64,000 bases of DNA from Dermatemys mawii. Lineage: Eukaryota; Chordata; Testudines; Dermatemydidae. Below, in pieces: positions 25,054-38,144 of this stretch. Each line of letters starts with the position of its first letter. The first letter of the stretch is position 1. The notes under the pieces were generated by a model. The model was given only the letters and a program-made list of their open reading frames with translations. It was not told where the DNA came from and did no database searches. Both the position numbers and the translations under genes were made by a program. The DNA lies in contig ML677386.1 in NCBI GenBank assembly GCA_007922305.1, forward strand, positions 9,804,222-9,868,221. Direction: 5' to 3'.

Positions 25054-26356
25054 TACTGATCATCTTTAAAGTCTTCTGTAAGGTAAAGCTGTTAACAGCT
25101 ACAAAATTCTTCCTCGTAAGAAATATCTTCTGACTTAAATGTACATCAAGAGAAAGAAGAGTTAAAGGCCCTGATCTGTAAAAATGTTTGTCTGTGTGTT
25201 TGTGTGACAATTCTGGCCTTATACATACCAGATATAACAGATTCAATTCTGTGAGTTAATTCAATAGCAAGATTGCATAATTACAGTTACTTACATTAAA
25301 GTTGTCTTGCAGTATTTGAAATACATTTTTGTTTGTTTAATTATCTCTTTGTCTCAGATCTGGTGGGCTTCTATCATCAGTGTAGCAAGTGTCAGTTCAT
25401 TTAATAAACTGAGATTGAAGTTGATAAGGATACTTTGCAAGGCCTCTATCTTGCAAAAGCTTTTGCCTGCATGGACCTTTCCACCTGTGTGGCATCCAGT
25501 GAGACTTTGTGTGGATAGATCCCTTTGTAGGACTGGGGCTAAATAAAGCATAAAAATGGAATTGACCTGCCATATTTAATTCTTGTAAAAATGTTTTGGT
25601 TAAAACAGAAAAAAATGAAAAATATACTTATATGTTTTGTGTGCAATACAAATGGCCTCTAAAACCAGAGTCTTTAAATAGAGAAAATTTTTACCCCATT
25701 GGAACTGGATGCCTTAAGGTTCCACTTCTTAAAATTTCAGTTTAGGCCTGGAGGCTCAGACTTTCAAATGTTTCTTTGGCATTTAATTTTCCACAGGTTC
25801 TAGCAGTTCTACTTGACTGACTGGTGCCACCTTATGTGTTTAGATTAAAATCTGTATTTGTAGGCCTAATTATTTGTACTGTATCTTCCTGTTTATATAT
25901 GTACTTATGTCCATATAAATTAAAAAAAATATTTGTTTTCTTAAAATGGTCAAGATTTTTTATGTGGTAAATACTAAATTAAAACCGGCTGAAACCATTG
26001 TTTGTTTGTTTTTGTTACGCTGATGTTTGCAACCGAGCTGATTATGTCCCCAGTTCATAGCCTAATGTCATGTGAAACACATTCCTCCTCTAAAATCTTG
26101 GAGAACAGGATTTACTGGAAATAGTAATACTTTTCAGTGCTACTGCCACAAGCCATTATAACATTCTGCTGGCATAATTTGAATAGAAAAATCTGTTTGA
26201 ATAAGCAACAAACAGGTTTTGTACAGCCCCTATTTGCATCTGCTTCAGAAAGCTTGAAGCCTTTTATTCTGTATGATTTCATGATGCTCACCTAAATGAG
26301 ACATGTACCATTAATGCATTAATAGAGGGCTCACCATTTTAACAAAAAATGGAAGA

Positions 26357-26480
26357 AGGAAACTGAGTTAACATTGATCCTCTTCAGAGGTTACCTTGTT
26401 AATGTAAATGAGGTTAATATAAANNNNNNNNNNAGGAAACTGAGTTAGCATTTATCCTCTTCAGAGGTTACCTTGTTAAT
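26357..26480. other. Assembly gap (10 N at 26424-26433) with duplicated flanks
   Basis: The 47 bases at 26357-26403 and 26434-26480 are the same apart from two substitutions. They lie on either side of a fixed-length run of ten N. The sequence between the first copy and the gap (20 bp) is also AT-rich and partly repeats the motif 'gttaatataa'. True gap size is unknown. Confidence 0.95.
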
Positions 26481-26594
26481 ATAATGTGGTTCAGCAGCAA
26501 ATTAAAAAACCAGATACATAAAAATACTTGTTATTAATCTCGTAAATATTTTTTAAAAATGCAACATATCAGATAGGGAGGGAGGGTGATCAGT

Positions 26595-26790
26595 CTGAGG
26601 TACTGGGAGTTGGAGCATCTAAGCTCTATTTATGACTCCGTCACTGCCTTGCGGTGTGATTTTAGGCAAGTCACTTAACTTTGCTGCATCTAAGTTTATC
26701 ATCTGTAAAGTGTCAATTACATTTATCTAACACACAAACATGCTGTGAGGGTTTATCAGGGCAAAGTTAACTGCATAACGTTAATAATCT
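26595..26790 (+). mobile_element. MIR-type SINE
   Basis: The core reads 'tgattttaggcaagtcactt' and 'catctgtaaagtg', followed by 'gctgtgagggtttatcaggg'. These match the MIR core (TGTGACCTTGGGCAAGTCAC, CATCTGTAAAATGG). It is diverged and the tRNA-like head is weak. Confidence 0.65.
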
Positions 26791-27492
26791 GCTCTCTACA
26801 TGTGCTGATTTCCCACTGCTAATCAACAGGAGTTCAGCACGCAGTGAACTTCACCCCTTTGCAGTGGGACATGCAAAAGTCCTCCACACCCTAGAAGCCC
26901 CACAGCACCTGGATGTGGACGGCAGAGTGACTACACGCAGGGCTTCTGCATTCCTTGTGTACAAGAGAAGTGTGAAATTTGTCAGCTCTAAACGGAGCAG
27001 GGTGAGTGTATTTCACCTACAGGGTGGGGAGAGCATCTTTGTAAGGATTCACTGTAAAGATGGGACACAAGTCTTCTGCCTTTAATGTTTGTAGAGTCCT
27101 TTGAAATTTACAGATGAAAGGCACAGCAGAACAACAAACAGCAGTAACTTCAGTCTTCTAAGCTCTGTAATCTTAGTGCCATAGAGCATAATAAATTTAC
27201 TGGGCAGAGAATGCCATAAGAAGCACCAGACAAACCATGTGTGTCTTATCTTGGGGAAATGGCAATTTTCATTCCCGTGGAAAGAAATCTGTTGCTTGTG
27301 GGTGAAACTAAAAAGCTTTCCCAGTGATTTGGAACTAGCCAGTGCAGCCTACAAAATGGGCAGGGTTAGCCAGCAAGGCCAGGTGGGAGATAAATTGATT
27401 TAGCATTTTTTTCTGGGGTGTATCCATGGGCATGGCTACTACAGAGCACCACTTGGAACTAAAAAGTGTATCCCCCAGCTGGAGCCTGGGGA

Positions 27493-27616
27493 TAGGGTGA
27501 CCAAACAGCAAGTGTGAAAAATCGGGACAGGGGGTAAGGAGTAATAGGAGCCTATACAAGAAAAAGACCCCCAAATTGGGACTGTCTCTATAAAATCTGA
27601 ACATCTGGTCACCCTA
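27493..27616. mobile_element. 124-bp hAT MITE with perfect 8-bp TSD
   Basis: The ends TAGGGTGACCA and TGGTCACCCTA are inverted repeats. They are flanked by CCTGGGGA at 27485-27492 and 27617-27624. The target duplication of 8 bp supports a hAT transposase. No coding. Confidence 0.85.
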
Positions 27617-29377
27617 CCTGGGGAAAGCTTGGTGATCACCTTTGTTAAGGCCTGATGTAAAAAGCAGCAGAGAAGCCATTTGTAGTGTACATCATATTTT
27701 TGAGTGCAGCACCTAATATTTTAGCTATTTACAAATATGATACAGAAAACACTCAGAATAACAACCCTCTCTCCCCCGGAGAATTGCTACCCTTATCAGT
27801 ACAGAGTGTGTGTGTAAACTGTATCATGTTATATTGCTGATGATGTGTTTGTCCCCTTTTTATGCATTACCTTAGTTCCTTTTTTTAAAAAGACACCCCT
27901 TAAAATTCAGGGACTGTGTCAGGAGCAAAGTCTGATGTGGAGGTCAGTGATGGAAGGATGAATTAAAATAAGTCAAACTACATTTCCAATATAAAAAAGG
28001 AAACACGAACTGCTAACCACAGGGATTATCCTGTCAAATATCAGATGTAGCCTTGGGTATTTTTGCTCAACAGAAAGTGTTTTATCAGGGACTTTTATGC
28101 CAGATATCAAAAGTTGAGGAAACAGCTCTGAGCTAAGAGGGTGCAGCTGATTAAAACACTGGATTTTAGTATGCACGAAAAGCAAGAAATGGATTAGAAT
28201 ATGAATTAATGATTTAGTGCCAGAAGCTTTTAATTGAAAGATCAGAATTACAGAAGGGGACTGAAAACTGAAAGGAAAGAAGAAAAGAGTCAGGATTCTG
28301 TCTTATAGTAGTAATTAAAATCACAGAAGCTTGCAGGTTAACCACAGGTTCTGTAGACTGTATCCACAAAGACAATCCGAAAGGTCCAAAATGTTAATTA
28401 GTGGGATATAACAAAGCAAGAAGATGGTCAAGGTTAACATTCTGTCATAAAATGGTGAAAAATAAGACGATATGCATAAATTTCACTCTGCTTGAGGGAA
28501 TCATGGTAAGGATGTTAAACTCTTACAGAATTAAGCCTAATCTGGACAAGTTTGGCAGATTGTTAGTGCCTGGCTCTCTTACTTGGAGTTGCTATGTCAC
28601 AAGGATCATCTTTCAGTAATACACGACATATGGTACAAAAGCAAAGAGAGGCTATATTAAAAAGCAAACCTTTATTAAAAATAAAGTGACAAAATGAAGA
28701 GTTTTATTACTCTGAAAATTCACGGGGCATGTGGGGTGAAACAGAAGAAATATCAAACAGGAAAAATGTATCCATAAGTGAGCTCAGCAGGAGTAAGACT
28801 ACTTAGGCAAATGAATGCAGTGTTAATGAAGGCAAATTTAGCAAGCGCTTTGATTATTCTGTCTTATGCATAAAGACAAATTCTGAACCCTCAGAGAATT
28901 TGACTATGAGAAAATATAAGATTAGTTCATATTTTAGTATTGTTAATTAGTTCATCCACACACACAAATTAAGGGGCTATTAGACTGCCTGTCAATAGCA
29001 TAGCAAAAATAGGAAAAAGCTAAGCTATGGCTCTATTGATTAGAGATTTAATGTCATTGGGTCAGACAATTCCCACCAGGATCTATATGCACGATAGTGT
29101 GCGTGAGGATGTGTGTACTGTTTCTTTAAGACTACTAGGAAGCTAGATAACTTTAAAAAATTTTATTTTTTTCTAGGCCCAAAAGTAAACAGGCCAAGAA
29201 AAGTTAAAAGGCATCTTTTCTCATTTTGGCACTGAAGAGTATTTTCTCAGCTCTTTGTAACTAGATCTTTTCAGATAACAAGAGCACCCGCTAAGCTGTT
29301 CAATGGATACTCAGGATGCTTCCCAAGAAGCCCTGGGAGAAGTGGTGGCTCATTTGAAGTGATTTCATAAATGTGTG

Positions 29378-29485
29378 GATTTTTAAGGCTAGAAGGGACC
29401 CTCATGATCATCTAGGCTAACCTTTTGCATAGGACAGACCAGAGAACCTCATCCAGCAACTTCTGCATCAAGCCCATAACTTTTC
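29378..29485 (-). mobile_element. CR1-type LINE 3' end
   Basis: 'tttaaggctagaagggaccc' and 'tgatcatctaggctaacctt' are the minus-oriented CR1 3' UTR signature, followed by 'ttctgcatcaagcccataac'. Confidence 0.6.
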
Positions 29486-30953
29486 TTTGACAGCCTATCT
29501 TGATTTAAAAGACTTGAGTTCATTTGGATATGCATGAGGAGGAAAGTTTGTGAGCAGCTAATGTAGGTTCACAGTAGGAAAGAGGCAGAGAACCCCCCAT
29601 TCTAGTTCAATTAAAGCCTCAGTCATTTATTAAAAATAAATAAACTGCTCTAAGAATTACCTTGTTCCTTTTCCATGGCAATTTGAAACACAACATGGTG
29701 TACTCATTGTGTGTATTTCTAACCAGTTTTAACATTAAACTTTTAAATTCTACAGTTTTCATAAAAAATTTAGATGAGAGCAAATGCCTTCAAAAGAGCA
29801 GTAAATTAGTCATGTCACATTAATAAGTAAAACAGCATTAAAAAGAACTGAAAAAAACATGTTGATTAAAAAGAACACCCCAAAAACACCCAAACCAAGA
29901 GTCAAGTTCACTACATTCTCATGTTATCTGCATCACTTGAATACAAGTGGCATGGTTATTTGCAATTGTGGATAAAATCTGTGAGCAGTCATTTTTGTTG
30001 CAATGCCCTGTTTTGCTCAGTGAGCAGTCATATTGATTTGAATTCTCTGACTTGAATGGATTACTTTACTAGCATCATGATGGGGGGAAGAGGGAAGAAA
30101 CACAATCACTAGGAAATTCAAAAATAATCTATCCGACATTACTAGTGGAGCTTGTTCAACAGAAGCCCGCCTAAGGATCAACGAACAAAATTGTGAATGT
30201 CTGCCAAGTTTAAATGTAGTTTCCTCCAGCATCTGGCTGAAGAGAAAATGGATAGATGCTCACTGCAGCATCTCTTAGAGAGCATCCATGCTCTCTTGTA
30301 CCATAACTCTGCTTAAAAATTATCATCAAAATGATTATGTAAGACATAACACTTAAGAGTTCCATTTTCAGAGAGGAGAAACCTCACACTTACAAAGAGT
30401 AAGTTGGTTTGAACTGCCATTTTATGAGTTAGTTCTGCATAAGCAAAGGTGGTGGTAACAAGTACTTGTTTTCTATTTTTTTAAAAGTCATTGTGAACAT
30501 TGAGATTAGTGAACTGTGCATTGATTGAAGCTGTCAGCTTCTCTTGTTGCTGAAGCTATACAGACCACAAAACTCTCAAGAACAGAGCTGGATATAGTCA
30601 GTTTAAAACAGTGTGAGAAATTCCTACATCATCTTTATATGTTGTTATCTTTAGCACCAAAGTGATAAGATTCTACAAGAAAGGTGCCTTCATTTTTTAG
30701 AACTAATAAAAGTTCATCGTTAGCATAAAAATGTGTGCTTTAGGATCAGAAATTAGTACCATCCTAAATCCGATTTTTCAGAGTTGTTTTAATGACCATT
30801 GTGTAACTATGCATGTGGTTTTATAATATAAATAATTCAGCCATTTTATATTACTTTTTAAAAATGTCACAAAGAGTCACCTGCTGAACTAATGACCTGA
30901 GAAATTTCAGGTTTACTGAGATTTGGAAAAGCTAGAAGACCTATGCTATAGCT

Positions 30954-31085
30954 CAGTGGTGTAAGTAGGCATTTTAGTGCTCAGGGCGAACAAGTATATT
31001 TGCGCCCCATACCATTTTCCATCATTTTTATATCCCCCTTGGCTTTGCACCCTTGGCAGCTGCCCTCCTTAAGACCCTTTTTAGC
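30954..31085 (+). mobile_element. hAT-like element fragment
   Basis: It starts CAGTGGTGTAAGTAGGCATT and continues 'gctcagggcgaa' and 'gcgccccat'. The start fits a hAT 5' end. The 3' end is not seen. Confidence 0.4.
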
Positions 31086-31649
31086 TCAACTCTTAACTGT
31101 GTCTATAATACATAACTTCAGCTCAATGCTGTAGACTTTACCATATCAAGCGTCCCATAAAAACACACTGTGTGGTAGGCTACATTTAATTTACCATGCA
31201 CCTTTGATTATCTCACTCTCACTCTGCTCACTAATCTATCTCCCCCAGGGCTAACATTCCAAATCTCACAACAGCTTCAAATAGCCAACATTTAAAAACA
31301 AACAGCAAAAAACCTCACCCACAGCCACAAATATGCAGCTTTCAACACGAAACCGTGACATGGCGATTTTCAAAAGTAACTGCTGATTCTGAATGCCCAG
31401 TCTGAGCTATCTTAAAGGGGCCTGCTTTTCAGAGGGCAGCACTTACTGCAGCAGCCAAGACATTATCTGCAACTCTGGGGCCGCCTTGCTCTTCTTAGCT
31501 AGTGAAAAAGTTGAGAGCACTTAGGGTTTCTATTAACGAAAATTAACAATAATCTCCTTTGAGAAGAGATGCCTACCACCCTCCACTCCACCCCGAGCAC
31601 ACCATACTAGTACAGCTAGTATTTAAAAAGGTCACTCAACACAAGCATC

Positions 31650-31830
31650 CTCTCCAATACCATCCAGAAACACAGCTCTTACTTCTGAGTAAGCTAATTG
31701 AGAAGCTCGACAAAGGCCCTCCAACTCCATCTAGGTAGTGTCAATATCCTGGACCTTTCCCAGTACGGCTTCAGATTAGGACACAGAACAGAGACAGCCT
31801 TGGCTGGCATCCATACTTATATTGCTGGAT
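31650..31830 (+). pseudogene. LINE reverse transcriptase remnant (L2/CR1 clade)
   Basis: One frame reads NILDLSQYGFRLGHRTETAL. This matches the reverse transcriptase motif Q-x-G-F-R-x-G-H-x-T-E-T-A-L of L2/CR1-type LINEs. KLIEKLD precedes it in another frame. The flanking sequence is too decayed to follow. Confidence 0.6.
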
Positions 31831-31910
31831 CTCTGCACCATATTTGTTAAAGTTAACCATGGAATCATGCCTTTCCCCTCTCAGAGATGTGGCAGATCAT
31901 ACTGAGGATA

Positions 31911-32064
31911 TGTCTACACTAGGGTAAAGCAAAAAATATTCTCACCAGTGCTACTACTAGGCCCAGTTGTATCAGGACTCATATACTCTAGCGATAGGTG
32001 ACTGCATTTTAAAAAAAAAAATAGATAATCAGCATTAGCACTGGTGAGAGCCCTAGCATAGACA
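31911..32064. mobile_element. Palindromic MITE, 154 bp
   Basis: The outer arms are TGTCTACACTAGGG and CCCTAGCATAGACA. The inner arms are 'ctcaccagtgct' and 'agcactggtgag' (exact complement). The centre holds an A-rich run. Confidence 0.7.
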
Positions 32065-32304
32065 AAATTCAAGCAATTTCTGGTATTTTAGCACCATGTC
32101 AATATAACCTGCTTTTGATTTGAGAGGAACTGCATAGATCATGAATTAGGGTACAATATGGAATTATGAAAAGATTTTTAAGACTATATGTATAACTCAG
32201 AGAAAAAAGAGAGAGGAATATGATAAGAGTCCATGACACTTCAGAGTTAATATTGTAAAAGTAAAGAAGAACCTTGAGTTTAAGGTTAAGCACAGTATAA
32301 CAAG

Positions 32305-32538
32305 GATAATGGCCTGAAACTAAGGCAGGAAAAATTTAAGTCAGACATTAGGAAAACATTTCATGTCATAAGGATGATTAGATATTGGACTAATTTCCCA
32401 AAGGAAATTGTTGAGTCAAACACCAGAGGCTTTCAAAGGAAGACTAGATAAAAACACTCATGCAATTAAAACAAAGGGCAACCAAGCACTAATGGCTCAA
32501 AAGGCCTCTTTCAAGTCATTTATGACTCTATTCTTAAA
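32305..32538 (+). mobile_element. CR1-like LINE 3' end
   Basis: The translation resembles the CR1 C-terminus: KFKSDIRKTF, then YWTNFPKEIVESNTRGFQRK. It ends 'tcatttatgactctattctt', a decayed (ATTCTATG)n CR1 terminus. Confidence 0.65.
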
Positions 32539-32786
32539 AAATCTGAATTGTGAACTTCTGTAGCATCATGCGAACAAAGAAGTAAATATGAAGTTTCATA
32601 CAGAAAATACATTTAACTTCAAAACTATTGGTTTTATCTTCCATTGAGATTTCTTTTCTGTGATACCAACGGCCTGCTTCTTTTAAAATGATATTATAAC
32701 AGTTATATTTTAAAAAGATATTCCAGCCATTTATCAATACAGTAACAATGGAAAGATAATACAAACTATGAAAACATTGTATATCA

Positions 32787-33020
<234 letters not shown>

Positions 33021-34264
33021 TCAAATTAAGGTAACAAAAACAACTAGACTATTACTAATGAACATGAATAACCATATCAGACCTACACTTGATTGGTATG
33101 TCTATCTATACAGATACAGTTAATTTATTTTTATATTAATACTAGCTTTTGTTTTAATAATTGTGTTTATTTAATCCATCTGTAACAGCATAGTTTTATA
33201 TTGCCAGCATTACATATCTCTGGAGTACTTACAAAGCTGTAACATGGGAACAATTCTGTATTATAAGAGTAGCATCCATTATTGTAGGAAGTACCTTATT
33301 ATATAATAAATTAAATAAAATCCCTAAAATAAATTTTCAACTTTTGACTTAAGTCTGGCACCATTACTTTATAGCGTTACAATTTATACAGCTTTAAATT
33401 AGAAAGCAGCCTGTTGCCAACTACAGGCAATAAGCCTGAATCACCACCATGTTATCCAAATTTAGGCTGGCGCAGTGATGAATCAAACCCAGTGTTTGTA
33501 AAATGCTGAAAATAATCCTCCATGCCAATTACGAAAGAATACTTGTGAAAGCATGTGGCAACTGACAGCTCAGAAAGTTCTAAATGGAGTGGTGCATTTT
33601 CGTCATTTTGAGGCTTGCAGTTTGTGCAATTCCAAGCCTATTTTATTTTTTGTGGCATTTATTCACTGCATTCTTAATGTAGATCCAACTTTATTTGAGT
33701 TCAAGTGACTCAAAAAGATCACCTAGTCATCACTGTCTGAATGAAATGCCAAAAGACCTCATTTCTTACCCTGTCAGAGATTCTTTCAATTTTATTTGGA
33801 TTTCTGAACACAAAATTGGGGACTACAATGAAGTGTTTGTGACTGTCTAAGAACATTCTCTCAGTGGGTTGAGAACATTTGTTGGATTTGGTGTTCATCA
33901 AGAACAACAAAATTCTTGGGGCAGTGAGGAAGATTTTATTGGGAAGAGGCATAAAATCACAGAGCAACATCAGCAACTGAAAGACCTTGCTCTTGAGCAG
34001 GTCGATATTTACGCCCATCTAATATCCACAAAATTTCAGGCAGAAAGGAGTTTTATGAGCATATAAGCTCTTGCTAAAGGATAAGGGCACATTGATTTCT
34101 GGTAGTTCTGTCTCTTTAAAGATACTGCCTCTTTTTTGGGGAGGGGGATTGTCTTAAGCTCCCATTGGAAACATGGTACAACTGCCTAGATCAGCGGGAT
34201 CTCTTTTGTCTGTACAGTCCCTAGAATCATAAGTCTGGAGCCTCTACATGCTACTATCATAGAA

Positions 34265-34330
34265 AGCATTATTATTATTATTATATAATACTATATAATA
34301 ACAACAACAACAATAATAATTAATAAATAG
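34265..34330. repeat. AT-rich trinucleotide microsatellite
   Basis: A run of ATT units is followed by 'ataacaacaacaac' and 'aataataat'. Confidence 0.85.
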
Positions 34331-34560
34331 TTTTTTACTACATCCAAGTTGAAAATAATCTGATTTTAAAAACTAACATCCAAACAATCTGGATACAGGA
34401 AAAATAATGCTCCATTTGTAATAGATCTTTGTTCCTGAACACAGGCCTGTTTTTTAACAATTTAAACCACTATAGTATTTAAAAAGGCTCTGTACAAATT
34501 CTGCTCAGTGAGGGCATTGCAATCACTAGAATACCATTGACTTTCACAGCAGTTCATAAA

Positions 34561-34677
34561 CAGGGTAATCAGTAGCAAGTGTGAAAAATCAGGAGGGGGG
34601 GGTCATAGGAGCCCATATAAAAAAAAAACCCCAATACTGGTACTGTCCCTATAAAACTGGAACATCTGGTCACCCTA
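34561..34677. mobile_element. Second copy of the TAGGGTGACC hAT MITE
   Basis: It shares 'gcaagtgtgaaaaatc', 'gtccctataaaa' and 'acatctggtcaccctac' with 27493-27616, in the same orientation. The left end is mutated (CAGGGTAATC) and no 8-bp duplication remains. Confidence 0.7.
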
Positions 34678-34774
34678 CTTGTAGGTCATCAAACAAAAAC
34701 TGCCACCACAGAAGGCAGTCTTCAAAGAACATACTATAATACTGTGGATCAGCAACAATTAGTTCTAATTAGAA

Positions 34775-35145
34775 TCACAGAGGTTAGACATGGAGAAAGC
34801 TTATATTGTTTTCCTGATCACATCCCTGCTAATTCAGGATAGTTCTGCACTCTATATTCTTGAAGGCTTTGCCCAACCTAGCCTTCAATGACTCTGGTAA
34901 TGAGGCCCATGACACCTCCTCTGAGAGACTTTTCCACAGTCTAATAAACTTTACAGTTCCCTGATATCCAGCCTAGATTTCTCATTTCATCTCATTAATC
35001 CTCGTTACTCCCAAGGTTTTTACACCCTTTGAACACTTGCAGACTGGTATAATATCTCCTGGTTTTAGCTGTCATTTGGGCATGCGATACATATTTAGTT
35101 TTTTAATCTCTCTATATAAATTTAAATTTCTCTAGCCTCAATCAT
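34775..35145 (-). mobile_element. CR1-like LINE 3' end
   Basis: It opens 'agaatcacagaggttagaca' and continues with 'gagacttttccacagtctaa' and 'cttgcagactggtataatat'. These are minus-oriented CR1 terminal words. It is well diverged. Confidence 0.6.
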
Positions 35146-35284
35146 GTTTGCTGCAGTATCAACGGCATCTCCTTTATCATATTTTAAGGCATTGTACTTT
35201 AACAGAGCCAATAACGACAGCAAATATAGCACAAAACCAAACTGTGACAAATAACCAGACTCATTTAGGCAATATTAAATTTCA

Positions 35285-35550
35285 TAAAAACATAAGAATG
35301 GTCATACTGGGTCAGACCAGTGGCCCCTCTAGCCCAATATCCTGTCTTCTGACAGTGGCCAGTGCCAGACGCTTCAGAGGGAATAAAAAGAAAAGAGCAA
35401 TTATCGAATGATCCATCCCCTGTCATTCAGTCCCCAGCTTCTGGGGTTTAGGGACACCTTGATCATGGGGTTGTGTCCCTGACCATCTTGGCTAATAGCC
35501 ACTGATGGACCTATGTGCCATGAGCTTCATCTTTTGAACATTAGTCTGAA
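35285..35550 (-). mobile_element. CR1-like repeat, 3' region
   Basis: 'acataagaatggtcatactg' and 'ggtcagaccagtggcccctc', then 'gatccatcccctgtcattca' and 'ggctaatagccactgatgga', match a repeated sequence common in bird, turtle and crocodile genomes that I assign to CR1. It ends close to the PCNX2 exon (54 bp from the donor). Confidence 0.55.
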
Positions 35551-35603
35551 TGTTAGTGGTTTTAAATCTATGAATCACATACTATGAACTATAATCAACT
35601 TAC

Positions 35604-35745
35604 TGTGTACCAAGTCTCTTGTATTTACTAATTGAAAAAGCATCAATGGTGAGGGCATTCAATATTATTGCTGGATACAAGATGTATTTCTCAAAACACT
35701 GAAGCCACACATAAAGTCTTTCAAACCACATTAAATGAGCAGCAT
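35604..35745 (-). CDS. PCNX2: PCNX2 coding exon (fourth in window)
   Basis: This exon is 142 bp. It begins with two bases completing an Asp codon and ends with two bases (CA) of a His codon. The acceptor is 'tttttatttcag' and the donor is a consensus GTAAGT. Its 46 complete codons read AAHLMWFERLYVWLQ, then CFEKYILYPAIILNALTIDA, ending near KYKRLGT. The HLMWFERLYVWLQCFEKYI block is strongly conserved in PCNX2 and marks a membrane-proximal segment plus a hydrophobic stretch (ILYPAIILNAL). No stop or frameshift is present. It lies 2.6 kb upstream of the next exon in transcription order. Confidence 0.93.
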
Positions 35746-36184
35746 CTGAAATAAAAACCCAGATATCAGACCATTTTGTCAAATTATCATTTTTTCAGCA
35801 TATAAATACTGTATAGACAATACATGCATTAAAGTCAAAAGGACAAATCATGAGTTTTGTAAATCATACTGGTTAATATACCAGTATGATTTATGACACT
35901 TCATGTAATCCTTAATTATTTTGCCATATAGCAATCACGTTGTTCTCTGGGTCTGGCCAATATTTATATCTTACATAGTTTGCTTCTCTTTGCTGCATCC
36001 ACCAGACAGGCACATGTAGTAGCTGAAATGGTACATACTAAAGGATAGATCCTGCTAAGTTTTTAGAAGTAAAACATGACATGATATTAATAAACATATT
36101 TGTTTTTCATCACTTTAATCACTTTTTTTACTACCAATATTTTATTTATTAAAGTTTATAATTAACTAACACCTTTCATGTGAC

Positions 36185-36395
36185 CAAGTGGGGAAGCTGT
36201 GTGACCTAGTGGAGAGAGCACTGAACAAAGACTCCAGAACCCTGGATTTCTAGTCCCAGCTAAGTCATGTCCTCGCTCTGTGCCTCAATGTCCCCATCTG
36301 TAAAATGGGGATAATGATTTGTCAAACTTTGTAAAGTGTTTTGAGATATAAGGATAAAAAGCATTATAAAAGAGCTAGAGATTATTATCATCATC
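36185..36395 (+). mobile_element. MIR-like SINE
   Basis: The tRNA-like head 'gtgacctagtggagagagca' is followed by 'ctctgtgcctcaatgtcccc' and 'catctgtaaaatggggataa', the MIR core. The tail reads 'aagcattataaaagagctag'. Confidence 0.75.
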
Positions 36396-37462
36396 TTCCC
36401 ATAGGACTCAAAATACTTTACAAAGAAGCTACTGTACACATAAGTACAGTGATCACTTCACTCAGCAACAAAGTGCACCCACCTCTGGGATGAAATTCAG
36501 TCATTTAATAGCACACAACAATATTATTCAGCAATCAGACAGGATGTGACTACTGTATCCAGTTGAAATTGCAGGGAGAAATTAGGTAGGCAGAGTGAAG
36601 TTTCCTGAATAACACCTATATTCTTGCAAAAGTGACAGGAATTCTTTAATGAGCACAAATAGCTCAGATCATCTGAAAAACAGTATCTGCAACAGCAGAG
36701 TGCACCAATATTGGTTCAATACTGACTCAAAGATAAGAACCACCTGCTGAACAACCAACACCCCTTCCTTCAGCAAGAAGAATAAAATGAGCTATTTCAA
36801 CAATATGAAAGTGAGAAAACAAGAGGACATCTTGATTCAAGATTCCATAGTACTATGTCAATAGATACAAGGAGAAAAGTCAGGAACCAATCCTTCCAAA
36901 TTACTTTAATTCATGGATCTATGATATCTTTGGTTGAGGTAACTGGCTTTCAAAAAGCTGTACATGAATTTCTGAGACTCAGTATCCTTCACTCTTTATA
37001 GCTTAAAGCATTTTCTCTTATTACTGCCTATGGCTCTGACGCAAGGCTTTTTCATAGCTTTAATTAACAATATGATTTACATTGCAAAATCAAGCTTTTT
37101 TGCCTCCAAAGTAGCAGGTAGAAATGACCGTGGCAATGCTGTGAGGGACCTGTTTTCATGGCCATTTTTCATACATCCTAACTTCAAAAGAAGTTAAGTC
37201 AGATAGGGCCCAAGACCTGTAAAATAATAGGTCATTTGTGTCGGAGCGGAAGAAGAAGAGCTCTCAACCTTGGAGATCAGAAAAATAAATTTAAGAATCA
37301 TCTAAGCAAGTCATTGGCAAGAATAGTTATCCTGCTCACCATTAGGCAGTGCAGGATTTTAAGGATGGCAGAAGGAGGAATGGCTTGTTCTCTCCCTCTC
37401 TCAATCCTTCCCTGCAAGCCACAGGAGAGGTTCTTTCTCCACTCCCTCTTTCTGAGGAAGGT

Positions 37463-37590
37463 CCTGAGCTTTTGAAGAGAGAGGCTCACTCTCTTCATTT
37501 CTCCTCCTATCCTAGTACCTGAACTCATCAAGAGAGGCTCCTCCCTTTTCTCTTGAGATAGCTCCTGAGCTCTATAAGAAAGGCTAATCC
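37463..37590. repeat. Three degenerate direct repeats
   Basis: 'cctgagcttttgaagagaga', 'cctgaactcatcaagaga' and 'cctgagctctataagaaa', each followed by ggct, start at 37463, 37518 and 37564. Confidence 0.6.
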
Positions 37591-38144
37591 CACTGGCCAA
37601 GGATGACCTCCTCCTAACAGCTATATTTTGAATGGATTCAAGAGAAGATGGGGACAATATGTAGAGCGCAGACTAGAGAGAAGGTTGCCAAAGTTAAGAC
37701 AAGAGGTGGTGAGGGTGCGAACGAGAGTTTTAGCAGAGTGGAGACAGGAAACAACGTGGACATGTGGGGAAAGGGTGAGGGAAAAAGTCAAAGTTAGCCA
37801 TCCCATTTATGGGCCTGAGTGAAATAGAGGATGGTGATGTTGTCAACATAAAATGGAGGGAAAAGGGGAGCAGTGAGGGAGGAAGATAACATGGCCAAAT
37901 GGGATTCTTATGTTTAAGTTGAGGGTAAGGCAGCTGGGAGATGCCAGAGAAACAGGCTGAAATGAGTGAATGGATAGATGGAGATAAATCAGGAGTATGG
38001 TAAATATGAGAGGAACCAGTGTAAAGATGGCAGCTAAGGATATATGGGCGCCAACGACAGAGTTCTGGATAACCCTATGGAAAGCAGAAGAGCAGAGAAG
38101 TATGACCCACTGAAGAAGATGCTAAAGGAATGTCCAGAAAGGAA

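Noticed and set aside
33719..34066. Overlapping open frames on both strands of about 100 and 65 codons
   Set aside because: No recognisable domain and no fit to pecanex; intronic and AT-rich.
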